This document shows positions 25,747 through 33,308 of a stretch of 64,000 bases of DNA, in pieces (positions within the stretch are counted from its first letter, which is position 1; each line of letters opens with the position of its first letter). This DNA comes from Bryobacteraceae bacterium. Lineage in GTDB: Bacteria > Acidobacteriota > Terriglobia > Bryobacterales > Bryobacteraceae. The DNA lies in contig JAHDVK010000007.1 in the NCBI GenBank assembly GCA_023384675.1, positions 62,001-126,000 on the forward strand, read 5' to 3'. The position numbers were made by a program, and so were the translations under genes. The notes under the pieces are model-generated. The model was given only the letters and a program-made list of their open reading frames with translations. It was not told where the DNA came from and ran no database searches.

Positions 25747-26466
25747 ATGTTGAGAAACGACCAGCGCGCTCCCGCGCAACTCCGCCCCCTCAAAATGACC
25801 CCCCACTGGCTCGCCACCGCCGAAGGCTCGGTGCTGCTCGAACTCGGCCACACCCGCGTTCTCTGCGCCGCCACCGTCGAGCAAACCGTGCCGTCCTTCC
25901 TGAGAAACTCGGGCCGGGGTTGGGTCACAGCGGAATACTCCATGCTGCCTCGCGCCACCGCCGAACGAACACCGCGCGAAATCACCAAGGGCAAGCCTTC
26001 GGGCCGTACGCAGGAGATCCAGCGCCTCATCGGCCGCTCGCTCCGCGCCGTCGTGGACATGGAAGCTCTCGGCGAACGCACCATCGTCGTGGACTGCGAC
26101 GTGCTCCAGGCCGACGGCGGCACCCGTACCGCCGCCATCACCGGCGGCTACGTCGCCCTCGGCCTCGCCGTCAAGAAAATGCTCGAGTTCGGCGCCCTCC
26201 AGCGGAATCCTCTGCGCGATCTCGTCGCCGCCACCAGCGCCGGCATCGTCAATGGCGTCGCCCTGCTCGATCTCGCCTACGACGAAGACTCCCAGGCCGA
26301 AGTCGACATGAACATCGTCATGACCGGCGCCGGCGCCTTCGTCGAACTCCAGGCCACCGCCGAGAAACTTGCGTTTGGCGACGATCGCCTCGCCGAATTG
26401 CTCGCCCTCGGCCGTCAGGGCGTCAAGGAACTCATCGCCGCGCAGGAGAAGGTGCTGGCGTCTTGA
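25747..26466 (+). CDS. rph: ribonuclease PH
   Basis: Phosphorolytic 3'-5' exoribonuclease that trims tRNA 3' ends. At 239 residues it is the normal length for a hexameric RNase PH. The sequence [31 protein letters not shown]-type stretch near 63-95 carries the phosphate- and RNA-binding arginines, and [19 protein letters not shown] near 115-133 holds the catalytic aspartates, which here are intact. AAAGGAGG eleven bases before the ATG is the strongest Shine-Dalgarno in this part. It is followed with overlapping or near-overlapping start by rdgB. Confidence 0.97.
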   Translation: MLRNDQRAPAQLRPLKMTPHWLATAEGSVLLELGHTRVLCAATVEQTVPSFLRNSGRGWVTAEYSMLPRATAERTPREITKGKPSGRTQEIQRLIGRSLRAVVDMEALGERTIVVDCDVLQADGGTRTAAITGGYVALGLAVKKMLEFGALQRNPLRDLVAATSAGIVNGVALLDLAYDEDSQAEVDMNIVMTGAGAFVELQATAEKLAFGDDRLAELLALGRQGVKELIAAQEKVLAS

Positions 26467-26468
26467 CC

Positions 26469-27059
26469 GTGCTTCGTTGCGCCACCACAAATCCCGGCAA
26501 ATTACGCGAATTTCGCGCCGCTGCCGCCCATTTTGGCTTCGATTCCATCGCTATCGAGCCCGTCGAGAACCTCCCCGCTCTGCCCGCGCCCGTCGAGGAC
26601 GGCGACACCTTCGAAGCCAACGCCGCGAAAAAGGCGCTCCACTACTCCGCCTTCACCGAGGATCCCGTCTTCGCCGACGACTCCGGCCTTGAAACCGATG
26701 CCCTCGGCGGCGCGCCCGGCGTCTATTCCGCGCGCTTCGCCGGCCCCAACGCCACCGACGCCGGCAACAACCGTCTGCTCATCGAACGCCTGCAAGGCGC
26801 CCAGGACCGCTCCGCCCGCTTTGTCTGCGTCATCGCCCTCGCCCAGCGCGGCCGGCTGCTCGCCACCTTCCGCGGCGCCGTCGAAGGCCGTATCGTCGAT
26901 GAAGCCCGCGGCGCGAACGGCTTCGGCTACGATCCCCATTTCTTTTACGAACCCTTCAACGCAACCTTCGGCGAAACCCCGCCCGGCCGCAAAATGGACG
27001 TCTCCCACCGCGGCCAGGCCCTGCGCTCCATGCTTCTGTGGTGCCGGGAGGAACTTTGA
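26469..27059 (+). CDS. rdgB: XTP/dITP pyrophosphatase (RdgB/HAM1)
   Basis: Nucleotide-pool sanitising enzyme that hydrolyses XTP, ITP and dITP to monophosphates. Family motifs: TTNPGKLREF near the N-terminus, DDSGLETDALGGAPGVYSAR, and ANGFGYDPHFF plus SHRGQALR at the C-terminus. About 196 residues, as usual. The start is GTG 26469, two bases after the rph stop; a TTG at 26463 overlapping the rph stop (TTGA) is possible. The rph-rdgB order is common in bacteria and supports both calls. Confidence 0.95.
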   Translation: MLRCATTNPGKLREFRAAAAHFGFDSIAIEPVENLPALPAPVEDGDTFEANAAKKALHYSAFTEDPVFADDSGLETDALGGAPGVYSARFAGPNATDAGNNRLLIERLQGAQDRSARFVCVIALAQRGRLLATFRGAVEGRIVDEARGANGFGYDPHFFYEPFNATFGETPPGRKMDVSHRGQALRSMLLWCREEL

Positions 27060-27062
27060 ACT

Positions 27063-27797
27063 GTGGCCCGCCGCCTCTTCTATGTCGATTCCATCCGCGA
27101 CGGAGCTGCCCACCTCGAAGGCGATACCGCGAAGCACCTCCGCAAGGTCCTGCGCGCCGAAGAGGGCCAGAAGTACGAGATTTCCGACGGAACCACCCTT
27201 TGCCTCGCCGAAATCAGCGGCTTTGGCAAGCACCGCATCGATTTTCGCGTCATCGAAGAACTCATCCCCGCCGCGCCGCCCGCCCGTATCCGCCTCTACG
27301 CCTCTCTAATCAAGTTCGACCACTTCGAATGGATCATCGAAAAAGCCACTGAACTCGGCGTGGAGCGCATCACCCCCGTCATCGCCTTCCGCAGCGACTT
27401 TGGCCTCGATCGCGCCGCCCCCAAGCGCCGCGAACGCTGGCTCCGCATCGCCTCCGAAGCCGGCCAGCAATCCCGCCGGCTCACCCCGCCTCATCTCGAC
27501 CCAGCCGCCACCTTCGACGAAGCCCTGCGCGACCCGTCGCCCTGCCGCCTCTTCCTTGATGAAAAGCGCGGCGCGCCGCCCATCCTCGATCAGTTGTCTT
27601 CGCCACTCCCGCAGGCGTCCATCCTCGTCGGACCCGAAGGCGGCTGGGACTCGCGCGAACGCTCCGCCGCCGCCGAAGCCGGCTGGCTGCCCGTCTCTCT
27701 CGGCTCGATGATTTTGAGAGCTGAGACCGCCGCCGTAGCCGCGCTTGGCATTCTGATGGCCGCCGCTGCCCGCGGCTCCAAGCCTCCGCCCGCTTGA
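27063..27797 (+). CDS. rsmE: 16S rRNA (uracil-1498-N3)-methyltransferase
   Basis: SPOUT-class methyltransferase that modifies U1498 of 16S rRNA. An N-terminal PUA-like RNA-binding domain (1-70) is followed by the knotted SAM-binding domain: FDHFEWIIEKATELGVERI near 88, QQSRRLTPP near 138, and ILVGPEGGWDSRER and LGSMILRAETAAVAALGI at the C-terminus. The GTG start is three bases after the rdgB stop, so it closes the operon. Its last 208 bases are overlapped by an antisense frame of a hypothetical gene. Confidence 0.96.
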   Translation: MARRLFYVDSIRDGAAHLEGDTAKHLRKVLRAEEGQKYEISDGTTLCLAEISGFGKHRIDFRVIEELIPAAPPARIRLYASLIKFDHFEWIIEKATELGVERITPVIAFRSDFGLDRAAPKRRERWLRIASEAGQQSRRLTPPHLDPAATFDEALRDPSPCRLFLDEKRGAPPILDQLSSPLPQASILVGPEGGWDSRERSAAAEAGWLPVSLGSMILRAETAAVAALGILMAAAARGSKPPPA

Positions 27798-28225
27798 TCC
27801 GCGCCGCGCAGCCTGCCCGGCGCGGGCACGGCGAGCGGCGGCGGTTCCGGTCCGGACTCTCCGCGCGCAGCGCGCTGAGTCTGCAATTCCCGCAGCTCGC
27901 GTAAAGCGTTCTGCTGCGTCGCCTCGTACCGGTGACGGCTTTCCAGCATCGCCTTTAGCTGGCGACCCTCCCCCCGGCCGTCAAAGGGATGGTTAGCAAA
28001 AGCGATCAACCGCGACTCCTCCGCCCCGATCCGGTTCAGGTTCCATTGCGCGAAAATCAGTTGATTGCAGAAGTGGTATTCCAACTGCGTTTCCGGTTGG
28101 ACCTCGTCCAATACCGCATGGGCGAACGCCCGGAAAGGCTGCTCCTCTTCCGGCCGAAGCATGATCGCCATCGATTTGAATAGGCGGCCCTCGGAGCACG
28201 CCCTCTGAGTTGCTGAGTGTGACAT
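27590..28225 (-). CDS. hypothetical protein, conserved helical family, overlapping rsmE
   Basis: The N-terminal 130 residues look real: MSHSATQRACSEGRLFKS, then ML-PEEEQPFRAFAHAVLDE, HFCNQLIFAQWNLNRIGAEE and LESRHRYEATQQNALRELRE. That pattern fits a helical acidobacterial protein family I know only as uncharacterised, usually with a recombination-hotspot-like distribution. The tail is Pro/Ala/Gly-rich and runs antisense over the last 208 bases of rsmE, so the true C-terminus may have been lost and a read-through tail acquired. An AT-rich strip at 28295-28330 upstream likely holds the promoter; GGAGGAG lies 13 bases before the ATG. Confidence 0.55.
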   Translation of the reverse strand: MSHSATQRACSEGRLFKSMAIMLRPEEEQPFRAFAHAVLDEVQPETQLEYHFCNQLIFAQWNLNRIGAEESRLIAFANHPFDGRGEGRQLKAMLESRHRYEATQQNALRELRELQTQRAARGESGPEPPPLAVPAPGRLRGADQAGGGLEPRAAAAIRMPSAATAAVSALKIIEPRETGSQPASAAAERSRESQPPSGPTRMDACGSGEDN

Positions 28226-28336
28226 TTGCGTAGTCGTCTCCTCCTGCCACCCATCAAAGCAGACCGATTTCCTTGAATTTCTCCGTCGCGACACCAACTG
28301 ATTGAAAATAAAACAAAAATAAATTCGTAATCGGTG

Positions 28337-28972
28337 TCACACCCTCTGCTGACCTCCGGAACCCGAATGAATCCGCGGCCCCGGCGGCTGTTCAGCGAGG
28401 ATTCGCGCCTCGGCCTCCAGCATCTGCGCCCAGCGCGCCTCGGCCGCCGGCCGGCCCGCGATCTTTCGCGCCAGCTTCAAAAACACCTGATAATGGCTCA
28501 TTTCCGAGCGAAATAGCGCCCGGTAGAACGACCGCAGCTCTTCGTCTTCCGCCTCCGCCGCCAGCACGCCGAACCGCTCGCACGAGCGCAACTCGATCAA
28601 CGCCGACACGAGCAGCCGGTCCACCACTTCGCCCGCTTCGCCCTTACGCACAAGCGCCCGCAGCGCGTTCGCATAAGGGTTTTTGTGGACCCGCGCCAGC
28701 CGCCCGCCGCGCCGCGCCAGGGCCTTCGAGACCTGCGCCAGGTGCGCCGCCTCGTCCCGCGCGACGCTCGTCATCGTCTCCACCCAACCCTGCACCCATT
28801 CACCGGGCCAGCGCGTCATCATGTCCATCGCGTTGTTGGCGGCTTTTTTCTCGAGAAAGGCGTGGTCGATCAACAGCGCCACGGGGTCTTGGAGCACGCT
28901 GCGCGCCCACGCCGCCGGCGTCCGCGACCGCAGCGGCAACTCATCCAACATCTCCCGCAATTCCTCGTTCAC
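28337..28972 (-). CDS. miaE: tRNA-(ms2io6A)-hydroxylase
   Basis: Ferritin-like diiron monooxygenase that hydroxylates the isopentenyl group of ms2i6A37 in tRNA. Iron ligands of the four-helix bundle are visible: LLIDHAFLEKKAANNAM near 33-49, ARDEAAHLAQ near 71, SCERF near 121 and FRSEMSHYQVFL near 145. The 211-residue length fits. I chose GTG 28972 from the alignment with family N-termini, though its GGGAGG is directly adjacent; ATG 28951 (MLDELPLRS), with GCGGGAG immediately before it, is the alternative. No miaA or miaB is nearby. Confidence 0.9.
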   Translation of the reverse strand: MNEELREMLDELPLRSRTPAAWARSVLQDPVALLIDHAFLEKKAANNAMDMMTRWPGEWVQGWVETMTSVARDEAAHLAQVSKALARRGGRLARVHKNPYANALRALVRKGEAGEVVDRLLVSALIELRSCERFGVLAAEAEDEELRSFYRALFRSEMSHYQVFLKLARKIAGRPAAEARWAQMLEAEARILAEQPPGPRIHSGSGGQQRV

Positions 28973-28995
28973 CCTCCCACCATATCGCCTCCAAA

Positions 28996-29035
28996 GTAGG
29001 GCGCGCTTCAGCGCGCGCGGAGCTTCAGCTCCGCT
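28996..29035. repeat. REP-like palindromes, copy B (double)
   Basis: GTAGGGCGCGCTTCAGCGCGC is followed immediately by a second palindrome, GCGGAGCTTCAGCTCCGC. Both are centred on CTTCAG like copy A. They lie upstream of miaE in the 5' gap with the secreted protein gene. Confidence 0.65.
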
Positions 29036-29107
29036 CCCGCCAGCCATCGATTCTGACGACCGTCTGAAAAGAAGTTCACCCGCACAACTTAAACGCCTCA
29101 GATGATA

Positions 29108-29113
29108 TACGAT
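29108..29113 (+). promoter_or_regulatory. -10 element of the secreted GH115-C-like gene
   Basis: TACGAT ends six bases before the ATG at 29120 and overlaps TATACG in the same strip. It favours this ATG over the upstream in-frame start at 29102. Confidence 0.4.
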
Positions 29114-29119
29114 GCAGCC

Positions 29120-29710
29120 ATGCTCCCCTTCATTCTGCTCCTGCTTGCGCCTCCGGCCGTTTTCATCGAACGGAACGGATTTCTTGCAGTCGAAGCGGAA
29201 AACTACCACGCACAGCAGAAGGACGAAGTCCGCAAGTGGCATCGCAAGGACGATCCCAGCGCCTCCGGCGGCGCTTACCTGCAGATCCTGCCCGACACGC
29301 GCGTCACCCACGCCGACAAACTGATTCACGGCGAGAACTTCTCGAACAAACCCGGCGTGCTTGCCATCCTCAGCTACAAGGTCCGCTTCACGACGCCGGG
29401 GCGTTACTATGTCTGGGTTCGCGCTTTCTCCACCGGCGCCGAAGATAACTCCATCCACCTCGGGCTCAACGGCGAATGGCCCGAATCCGGTCAGCGCATC
29501 CAGTTCTGCGAGGGCAAGCGCCAGTGGTGGTGGGAGTCGCGGCAGCGCACGCAACAGCAGCATTGCGGCGTGCCGGGCATGATCTATCTCGACGTTCCGG
29601 CGCCCGGCGAGCACACAGTCCAGTTCTCGATGCGCGAAGACGGTTTCCGCTTCGACCAGTTCCTGCTGACCACGACGCCCAATCTGCCGCGCCCCGCAGG
29701 CGCGCAGTGA
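29120..29710 (+). CDS. secreted GH115 C-terminal-domain-like protein
   Basis: A 196-residue exported protein. The signal peptide MLPFILLLLAPPAVF precedes a jelly-roll domain like the C-terminal carbohydrate-binding part of GH115 glucuronidases. Key stretches are FLAVEAENYHA, LSYKVRFTTPGRYYVWVRAF, DNSIHLGLNGEW and HTVQFSMREDGFRFDQFLL. It stands alone with no catalytic domain, suggesting a carbohydrate-binding or scavenging role in the periplasm. Its last 62 bases plus stop are duplicated at 30375-30436 on the far side of hicBA. The ATG is set by a -10 six bases upstream. Confidence 0.78.
   Translation: MLPFILLLLAPPAVFIERNGFLAVEAENYHAQQKDEVRKWHRKDDPSASGGAYLQILPDTRVTHADKLIHGENFSNKPGVLAILSYKVRFTTPGRYYVWVRAFSTGAEDNSIHLGLNGEWPESGQRIQFCEGKRQWWWESRQRTQQQHCGVPGMIYLDVPAPGEHTVQFSMREDGFRFDQFLLTTTPNLPRPAGAQ
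29645..29706 (+). repeat. direct repeat, left copy (3' end of the secreted protein gene)
   Basis: This 62-base segment encodes the C-terminus FRFDQFLLTTTPNLPRPAGA. It matches 30375-30436 at 60 of 62 positions in the same orientation. Both differences are synonymous, as is the next codon (CAG versus CAA), and each copy is followed by an in-frame stop (TGA versus TAG). Confidence 0.9.
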
Positions 29711-29807
29711 TCGCAAATCGCGGTTCGTGATTCACCCCGGCCAGGACGTGCGGTGATGGCAGCTTTACGCCTCCACCGCCGAGTGCCGTGGGATGGAGGG
29801 AACATGT

Positions 29808-30029
29808 TTACAGCAGGTGGTGGAGTTCGTCCGTATCGAGCGCGCAATCGGCCAGTATCTTCCTCAGTAAGCCGAGACCCAAAGTGCGGCTGCGAGCCGG
29901 AACCACGGTTGCCCGTCCATCCGGATGCCGCATAAAACAGTGGCTTCCCCGGGTCCGCTCCACGGTGAAACCAACTCGCTCGAGCGCGCGGACCAACTCC
30001 TTGCCCGTGGGCCGCGGCAGTGTCGTCAT
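29808..30029 (-). CDS. hicA: HicA-type mRNA interferase toxin
   Basis: A 73-residue HicA toxin with the dsRNA-binding-like fold. It cleaves mRNA independently of translation when free of HicB. The opening TGKELVRALERVGF and the catalytic-His motif GSHCFMRHPDGR are family hallmarks, followed by LLRKILADCAL. Its ATG overlaps the hicB stop by four bases, so it is made from the same message and slightly downstream of the antitoxin. Confidence 0.92.
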   Translation of the reverse strand: MTTLPRPTGKELVRALERVGFTVERTRGSHCFMRHPDGRATVVPARSRTLGLGLLRKILADCALDTDELHHLL

Positions 30030-30241
30030 GCGGCGATCGTCACCCGCTGGATGCCGATGAACTCCAGCGCGGCTGGCTTACGTCCCTGCACTTCCAGGCA
30101 CAACTCGATCGCCTCACGAATCTCACCCATGAGTTCATCCAGCGAAGCGGCGTCGGTGTGGCAGCCGGGCAATTGGGGGACCGAGGCGACGTAGATGCCT
30201 TCTTCATCGCGCTCGATCACGACATCGAACTGTAGTGCCAT
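30026..30241 (-). CDS. hicB: HicB-type antitoxin
   Basis: A 71-residue antitoxin of the HicB family with a degenerate RNase-H-like fold: DVVIERDEEGIYVASVPQLPGC and SLDELMGEIREAIEL are diagnostic. It binds and neutralises HicA. The start is ATG 30241, with TAGCAT ending seven bases upstream on the - strand; GGAGAGG is directly adjacent to the ATG, too close for a normal ribosome site. No C-terminal DNA-binding domain of HTH or RHH type is present, so autoregulation must be indirect or absent. Confidence 0.9.
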   Translation of the reverse strand: MALQFDVVIERDEEGIYVASVPQLPGCHTDAASLDELMGEIREAIELCLEVQGRKPAALEFIGIQRVTIAA

Positions 30242-30374
30242 CCTCTCCATGCTACACCGGCAACGAGCGGCGTTGAGCGTCAAAATTCTCCGCTGAGGCG
30301 CCGCTCTTTCCTGCTAATTTTGGGGCGCGCAGCGATCTCCGGGAATACCAGTTGGTTCCCGGCTAAGTTCGGAC

Positions 30375-30436
30375 TTCCGCTTCGACCAGTTTCTGCTGAC
30401 CACCACGCCCAATCTGCCGCGCCCCGCAGGCGCGCA
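30375..30436 (+). repeat. direct repeat, right copy (orphan 3' gene end)
   Basis: A second copy of the C-terminal coding segment of the secreted GH115-C-like gene, with no matching upstream part. It is preceded by 130 bases of unrelated sequence after hicB. The codon-silent differences imply the copy diverged while coding, so it is likely the end of a paralogue or of a related allele whose 5' part was lost when hicBA arrived. Confidence 0.85.
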
Positions 30437-30450
30437 ATAGCCGGGCCGCG

Positions 30451-31569
30451 CTATTTGCCGGCGCCCGTGATCTCCGCGATCCTCTGATGGAATCTGCGTT
30501 TCCTGTCGGAGCTAAGACCCCAGTTCACCGGCACCGACTGATAGCCTTCCTCGAACGCCTCGCCCTTGCGCCGCCAGTCGAACCAGCCCCACGAGACGTG
30601 CTCGGCGAGGCAGCGCACGAGGCGTCCGTCGGGTTCGTCGAAATCGTTGTTGTCGTCCTCATTGATGACCACGGGAATCACGCGCGCCGGATCGAGTGCG
30701 CGAGTGAAGCGGATCTTGTCGATCAGCAGGCCCGGGGCCTTGAACGCGTTTCCATGCAGGAGCATGAAGTCCGACACCTTGTGGACCGCCACCGTCGGCA
30801 TCACCTTCACTGGAAATGAGGTGCCCACGAGCAGGCGGCGGCCGTCGGGTGCGCGGGTGTCGCGCACTCGCGCGATCAATTCATGGACGCGGTCCGGCCG
30901 CAGAATCGGCGGCCTGTAGCCGGGATTCGATTCGTTATTGATTTCCACGAGGATGTTGCGCCAGCCTCCCTTCAGCAGCCACTGTGTCAGCGTGTCCGTG
31001 GCGCGGATCACCGCCTCATCGGTCTCGAAGCGGGGCGATTGCCCGAAGTAGAAATAGCCCACGATGGGAACCATGCCCAGCCTGTCGGCCTCATCCAGAA
31101 TGCGTCTCATCCGCTCAAAAAAGGCCGGGCGCGGGCTGCCATCGGGATCGAACGGGTGGTTTTCCCATGGCTGGCCTTTCGAATAGCCTTCCGGCGAGCC
31201 GCCCTGAAAATTCACCGTGAAGCCCAACAGCCCATGCCGCTTCCACTCCGGCATCGCGGCCAGGAACTCGCGATTGTTGCGCTCCGGATCCCACTTGCCG
31301 GTGTCAGGGTACACCCAGCGGGACACCGTCTCCGGATTCAAGTCGTCAAAGGTCCCCTGCACGACGCGGTTGTTAAACAACAGCCCTTCTACACGCCGCC
31401 CGTTCCACTGGCGGCCCTCGTAGGTGCGCCGCCCATTGATCAGAAAGTCGTCGCCTTCAATCGAAACCACGGTCCGGCGCGGCGCCCCGCCCTGCGCGGC
31501 CAGCGGCGTCATCAGCCCCGGCAATAGCAGCAGTGCCGCCAGCACTACGCCGTTTTCGTTCAGCGTCAC
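30451..31569 (-). CDS. secreted TIM-barrel glycoside-hydrolase-like protein
   Basis: A 372-residue exported protein. The signal peptide VVLAALLLLPGLMTPLAAQ ends near 26. The mature part resembles clan GH-A (GH5-like) barrels: WVYPDTGKWDPERNNREFL, FTVNFQGGSPEGYSKGQPW, GMVPIVGYFYFGQ, then ILVEINNESNP near 207 as likely acid/base Glu, and VIPVVINEDDNN near 300 as likely nucleophile region. I could not assign a family, and the substrate is unknown. The start is GTG with an AGAGG tract nine bases upstream. It ends 14 bases from the orphan repeat. Confidence 0.72.
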   Translation of the reverse strand: MTLNENGVVLAALLLLPGLMTPLAAQGGAPRRTVVSIEGDDFLINGRRTYEGRQWNGRRVEGLLFNNRVVQGTFDDLNPETVSRWVYPDTGKWDPERNNREFLAAMPEWKRHGLLGFTVNFQGGSPEGYSKGQPWENHPFDPDGSPRPAFFERMRRILDEADRLGMVPIVGYFYFGQSPRFETDEAVIRATDTLTQWLLKGGWRNILVEINNESNPGYRPPILRPDRVHELIARVRDTRAPDGRRLLVGTSFPVKVMPTVAVHKVSDFMLLHGNAFKAPGLLIDKIRFTRALDPARVIPVVINEDDNNDFDEPDGRLVRCLAEHVSWGWFDWRRKGEAFEEGYQSVPVNWGLSSDRKRRFHQRIAEITGAGK

Positions 31570-31827
31570 CTTTCACCTCTTTCCGAACCCGCTCCCGAAC
31601 CGGTCGCGGGCGCATCAGCTTTCGACAGAACCGATCATATACTATATGGACCGGGCCGGCAGCAACTCACCACAAGTTCCACCTGCGCCGGCCGGCATCA
31701 GCGCCAAGTGCGGCAAGTCCGAATGGACCCCGCCACCGCCTCGAAGTTGTGATAGGCGGCCCGCCCATCCCCAAAGAAACCCTGTCCCCAGGGAACTTCC
31801 AGCCTCCCGCCTTCGTTCTCCCAGTCT
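31570..31827. other. intergenic region between divergent glycosidase and acyltransferase genes
   Basis: This 258-base gap contains TATACTATATGG near 31638-31650, which could serve as a -10 on the + strand far upstream of the acyltransferase gene, but no partner -35 at usual spacing. A short in-frame stretch before the acyltransferase ATG is not supported as coding. I see no structured RNA. Confidence 0.35.
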
Positions 31828-32982
31828 ATGGATTCCATGGCCAACGCCCGCCGCGAGTACGGGCTCGACTGGCTTCGCGTTATCGCGTTCGCCATCCTCA
31901 TCGGCTATCACACCGGCATGTTTTTTGTCCCCTGGGACTTTCACATCAAGAACCCGGAACGCAGCGAAGCCCTCACCTGGGTGATGCTGTTCTTCAACCG
32001 CTGGCGGTTGCCCCTGCTGTTTCTCATCTCCGGAGCCGGCGTCGCGTTCGCCCTGCGTCGCCGCGGCTATGCCGAATTTGCCCGCGAACGGCTGCGCCGC
32101 CTGCTGCTGCCACTGGTGTTCGGAATGCTCGTCGTAGTACCGCCGCAGATCTATTTCGAGCGTCTGGACCAGGGCATGGTCTTCACTTCCTATTTCGATT
32201 TCTGGAAGACGGTCTTCGCCTTTCAGTCCTATCCGCAGGGGAGTCTGAGCTGGCATCACCTGTGGTTTGTCGCCTACATCCTGGTGTATTCGCTGGTCTG
32301 TATTCCCGTCTTCGCCGCCTTGAGAAGCGCGCGCGGGCAGCGGCTGGTGGAAGCGCTGGCGCGGTTCTGCGAGAAGCCCGGCGCGCTCTATGTCATCGGC
32401 CTGCCCAACCTCGCCGTCGCCGCCTGGCTCGGCCCGCATTGGCCCACTACGCACAACTTAATCGCCGACTGGGCCAACCTGACCGGGTCGCTGCTGACCT
32501 TTCTCTGGGGCTTCGTGATTTGCGGAAACGGCCGCTTTTTTGACCTCATCGTGCGCAAACGCCGCGAACTGCTGCTATTCGCGCTCGTGGTGACCGTCCT
32601 GTTCTACGGCTACCGGCTCGCGCCCCTGCGCGAGTCCTGGACGCCGCTCCAGCGCATGTACGCCAGTATGCTGGTCGATTCCTACATGGGCTTTGGCTGG
32701 GTGCTTGGCCTGCTCGGCTGGAGCCGCGTGAAACTGAATCGAGACAGCCGGCTGCTGCGCTACGCCACGGAAGCGGTGTACCCCTTCTACATCGTCCACC
32801 AGACCATCATCATCGCCATCGCCTACCACATGATCGGTTGGAACGCTCCCATTGCCGTGAAATTCCCGCTGCTCGCGGCCGGAACGTTCCTCGGCAGTTG
32901 GGCCGTTTTCGAAATCACCCGCCGCCACCGGGCCACCCGGCTCCTGTTCGGCATGAAACCCGCGCCCGGACACAAGCCGTAA
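31828..32982 (+). CDS. acyltransferase family 3 membrane protein
   Basis: Integral membrane O-acyltransferase of 384 residues with about ten hydrophobic segments, of the group that includes OpgC and O-antigen acetylases. The start region EYGLDWLRVIAFAILIGYHTG has the Arg and His of the family motif (R-x(10)-H-like). Segments such as HHLWFVAYILVYS and YPFYIVHQTIII are also typical. It probably acylates a cell-envelope glycan or glycolipid. No partner gene is adjacent, so substrate is open. ATG 31837 is an alternative start. Confidence 0.88.
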   Translation: MDSMANARREYGLDWLRVIAFAILIGYHTGMFFVPWDFHIKNPERSEALTWVMLFFNRWRLPLLFLISGAGVAFALRRRGYAEFARERLRRLLLPLVFGMLVVVPPQIYFERLDQGMVFTSYFDFWKTVFAFQSYPQGSLSWHHLWFVAYILVYSLVCIPVFAALRSARGQRLVEALARFCEKPGALYVIGLPNLAVAAWLGPHWPTTHNLIADWANLTGSLLTFLWGFVICGNGRFFDLIVRKRRELLLFALVVTVLFYGYRLAPLRESWTPLQRMYASMLVDSYMGFGWVLGLLGWSRVKLNRDSRLLRYATEAVYPFYIVHQTIIIAIAYHMIGWNAPIAVKFPLLAAGTFLGSWAVFEITRRHRATRLLFGMKPAPGHKP

Positions 32983-33094
32983 GTCCGTGGAGGCGGGATC
33001 GTCGCGACGGTATCAGCGCGTACGTCCCCGCTCGCCGAATGCTCGTTGGGATCTCCTGTGTTTCGCTTCGGCCGTGTAGCCCGTACTGGATGCC

Positions 33095-33185
33095 AAGCCC
33101 CGAACGTGAGTGAGGGGGGAGGCGGAGATGACTGTCAACGGAGGGGCGCATCTGGAACGCTGCCCCTCACTCACGTTCGGGGCTT
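33095..33185. repeat. 23-bp perfect inverted repeat, MITE- or REP-like
   Basis: The arm AAGCCCCGAACGTGAG(TGAGGGG) at 33095-33117 is matched exactly by its complement at 33163-33185, separated by 45 bases. No coding frame is inside and no T-run follows. The length and symmetry exceed a terminator. It could be a small transposon-derived unit of 91 bases or a REP doublet forming a cruciform. No clear target-site duplication is visible. Confidence 0.7.
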
Positions 33186-33257
33186 TGGGGGCCTGGCATA
33201 GGCGGCGCCTCTCGCGGCGAAGCTCAGGGATAGCCCGCGCAACCCGGACCGGCCCAC

Positions 33258-33263
33258 TATAAT
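33258..33263 (+). promoter_or_regulatory. -10 element for the hpnH transcript
   Basis: A perfect TATAAT is followed by six bases and ATG 33270. The upstream DNA is GC-rich with no -35. The +1 would be at or next to that ATG. Confidence 0.5.
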
Positions 33264-33269
33264 CAAAAG

Positions 33270-33308
33270 ATGAGGGGCTCCGCGGAGCCATTGCCGAAAC
33301 ACCGATGA
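33270..33308 (+). CDS. possible 12-codon leader ORF of hpnH
   Basis: ATG 33270 opens a frame MRGSAEPLPKHR whose TGA overlaps the hpnH ATG (ATGA). The hpnH start itself lacks a Shine-Dalgarno, so translation from a leaderless leader frame followed by reinitiation would explain the layout. GGCTCC-GC-GGAGCC in the leader can form a small hairpin. Purely positional evidence. Confidence 0.3.
   Translation: MRGSAEPLPKHR

Larger units (their letters stand above)
32983..33269. other. intergenic region upstream of hpnH with long inverted repeat
   Basis: No gene is supported in this stretch. It holds an inverted repeat of 23 bp (listed separately) and, at its right end, the -10 of hpnH. The bases between the repeat and the promoter are GC-rich and featureless. 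Confidence 0.5.
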
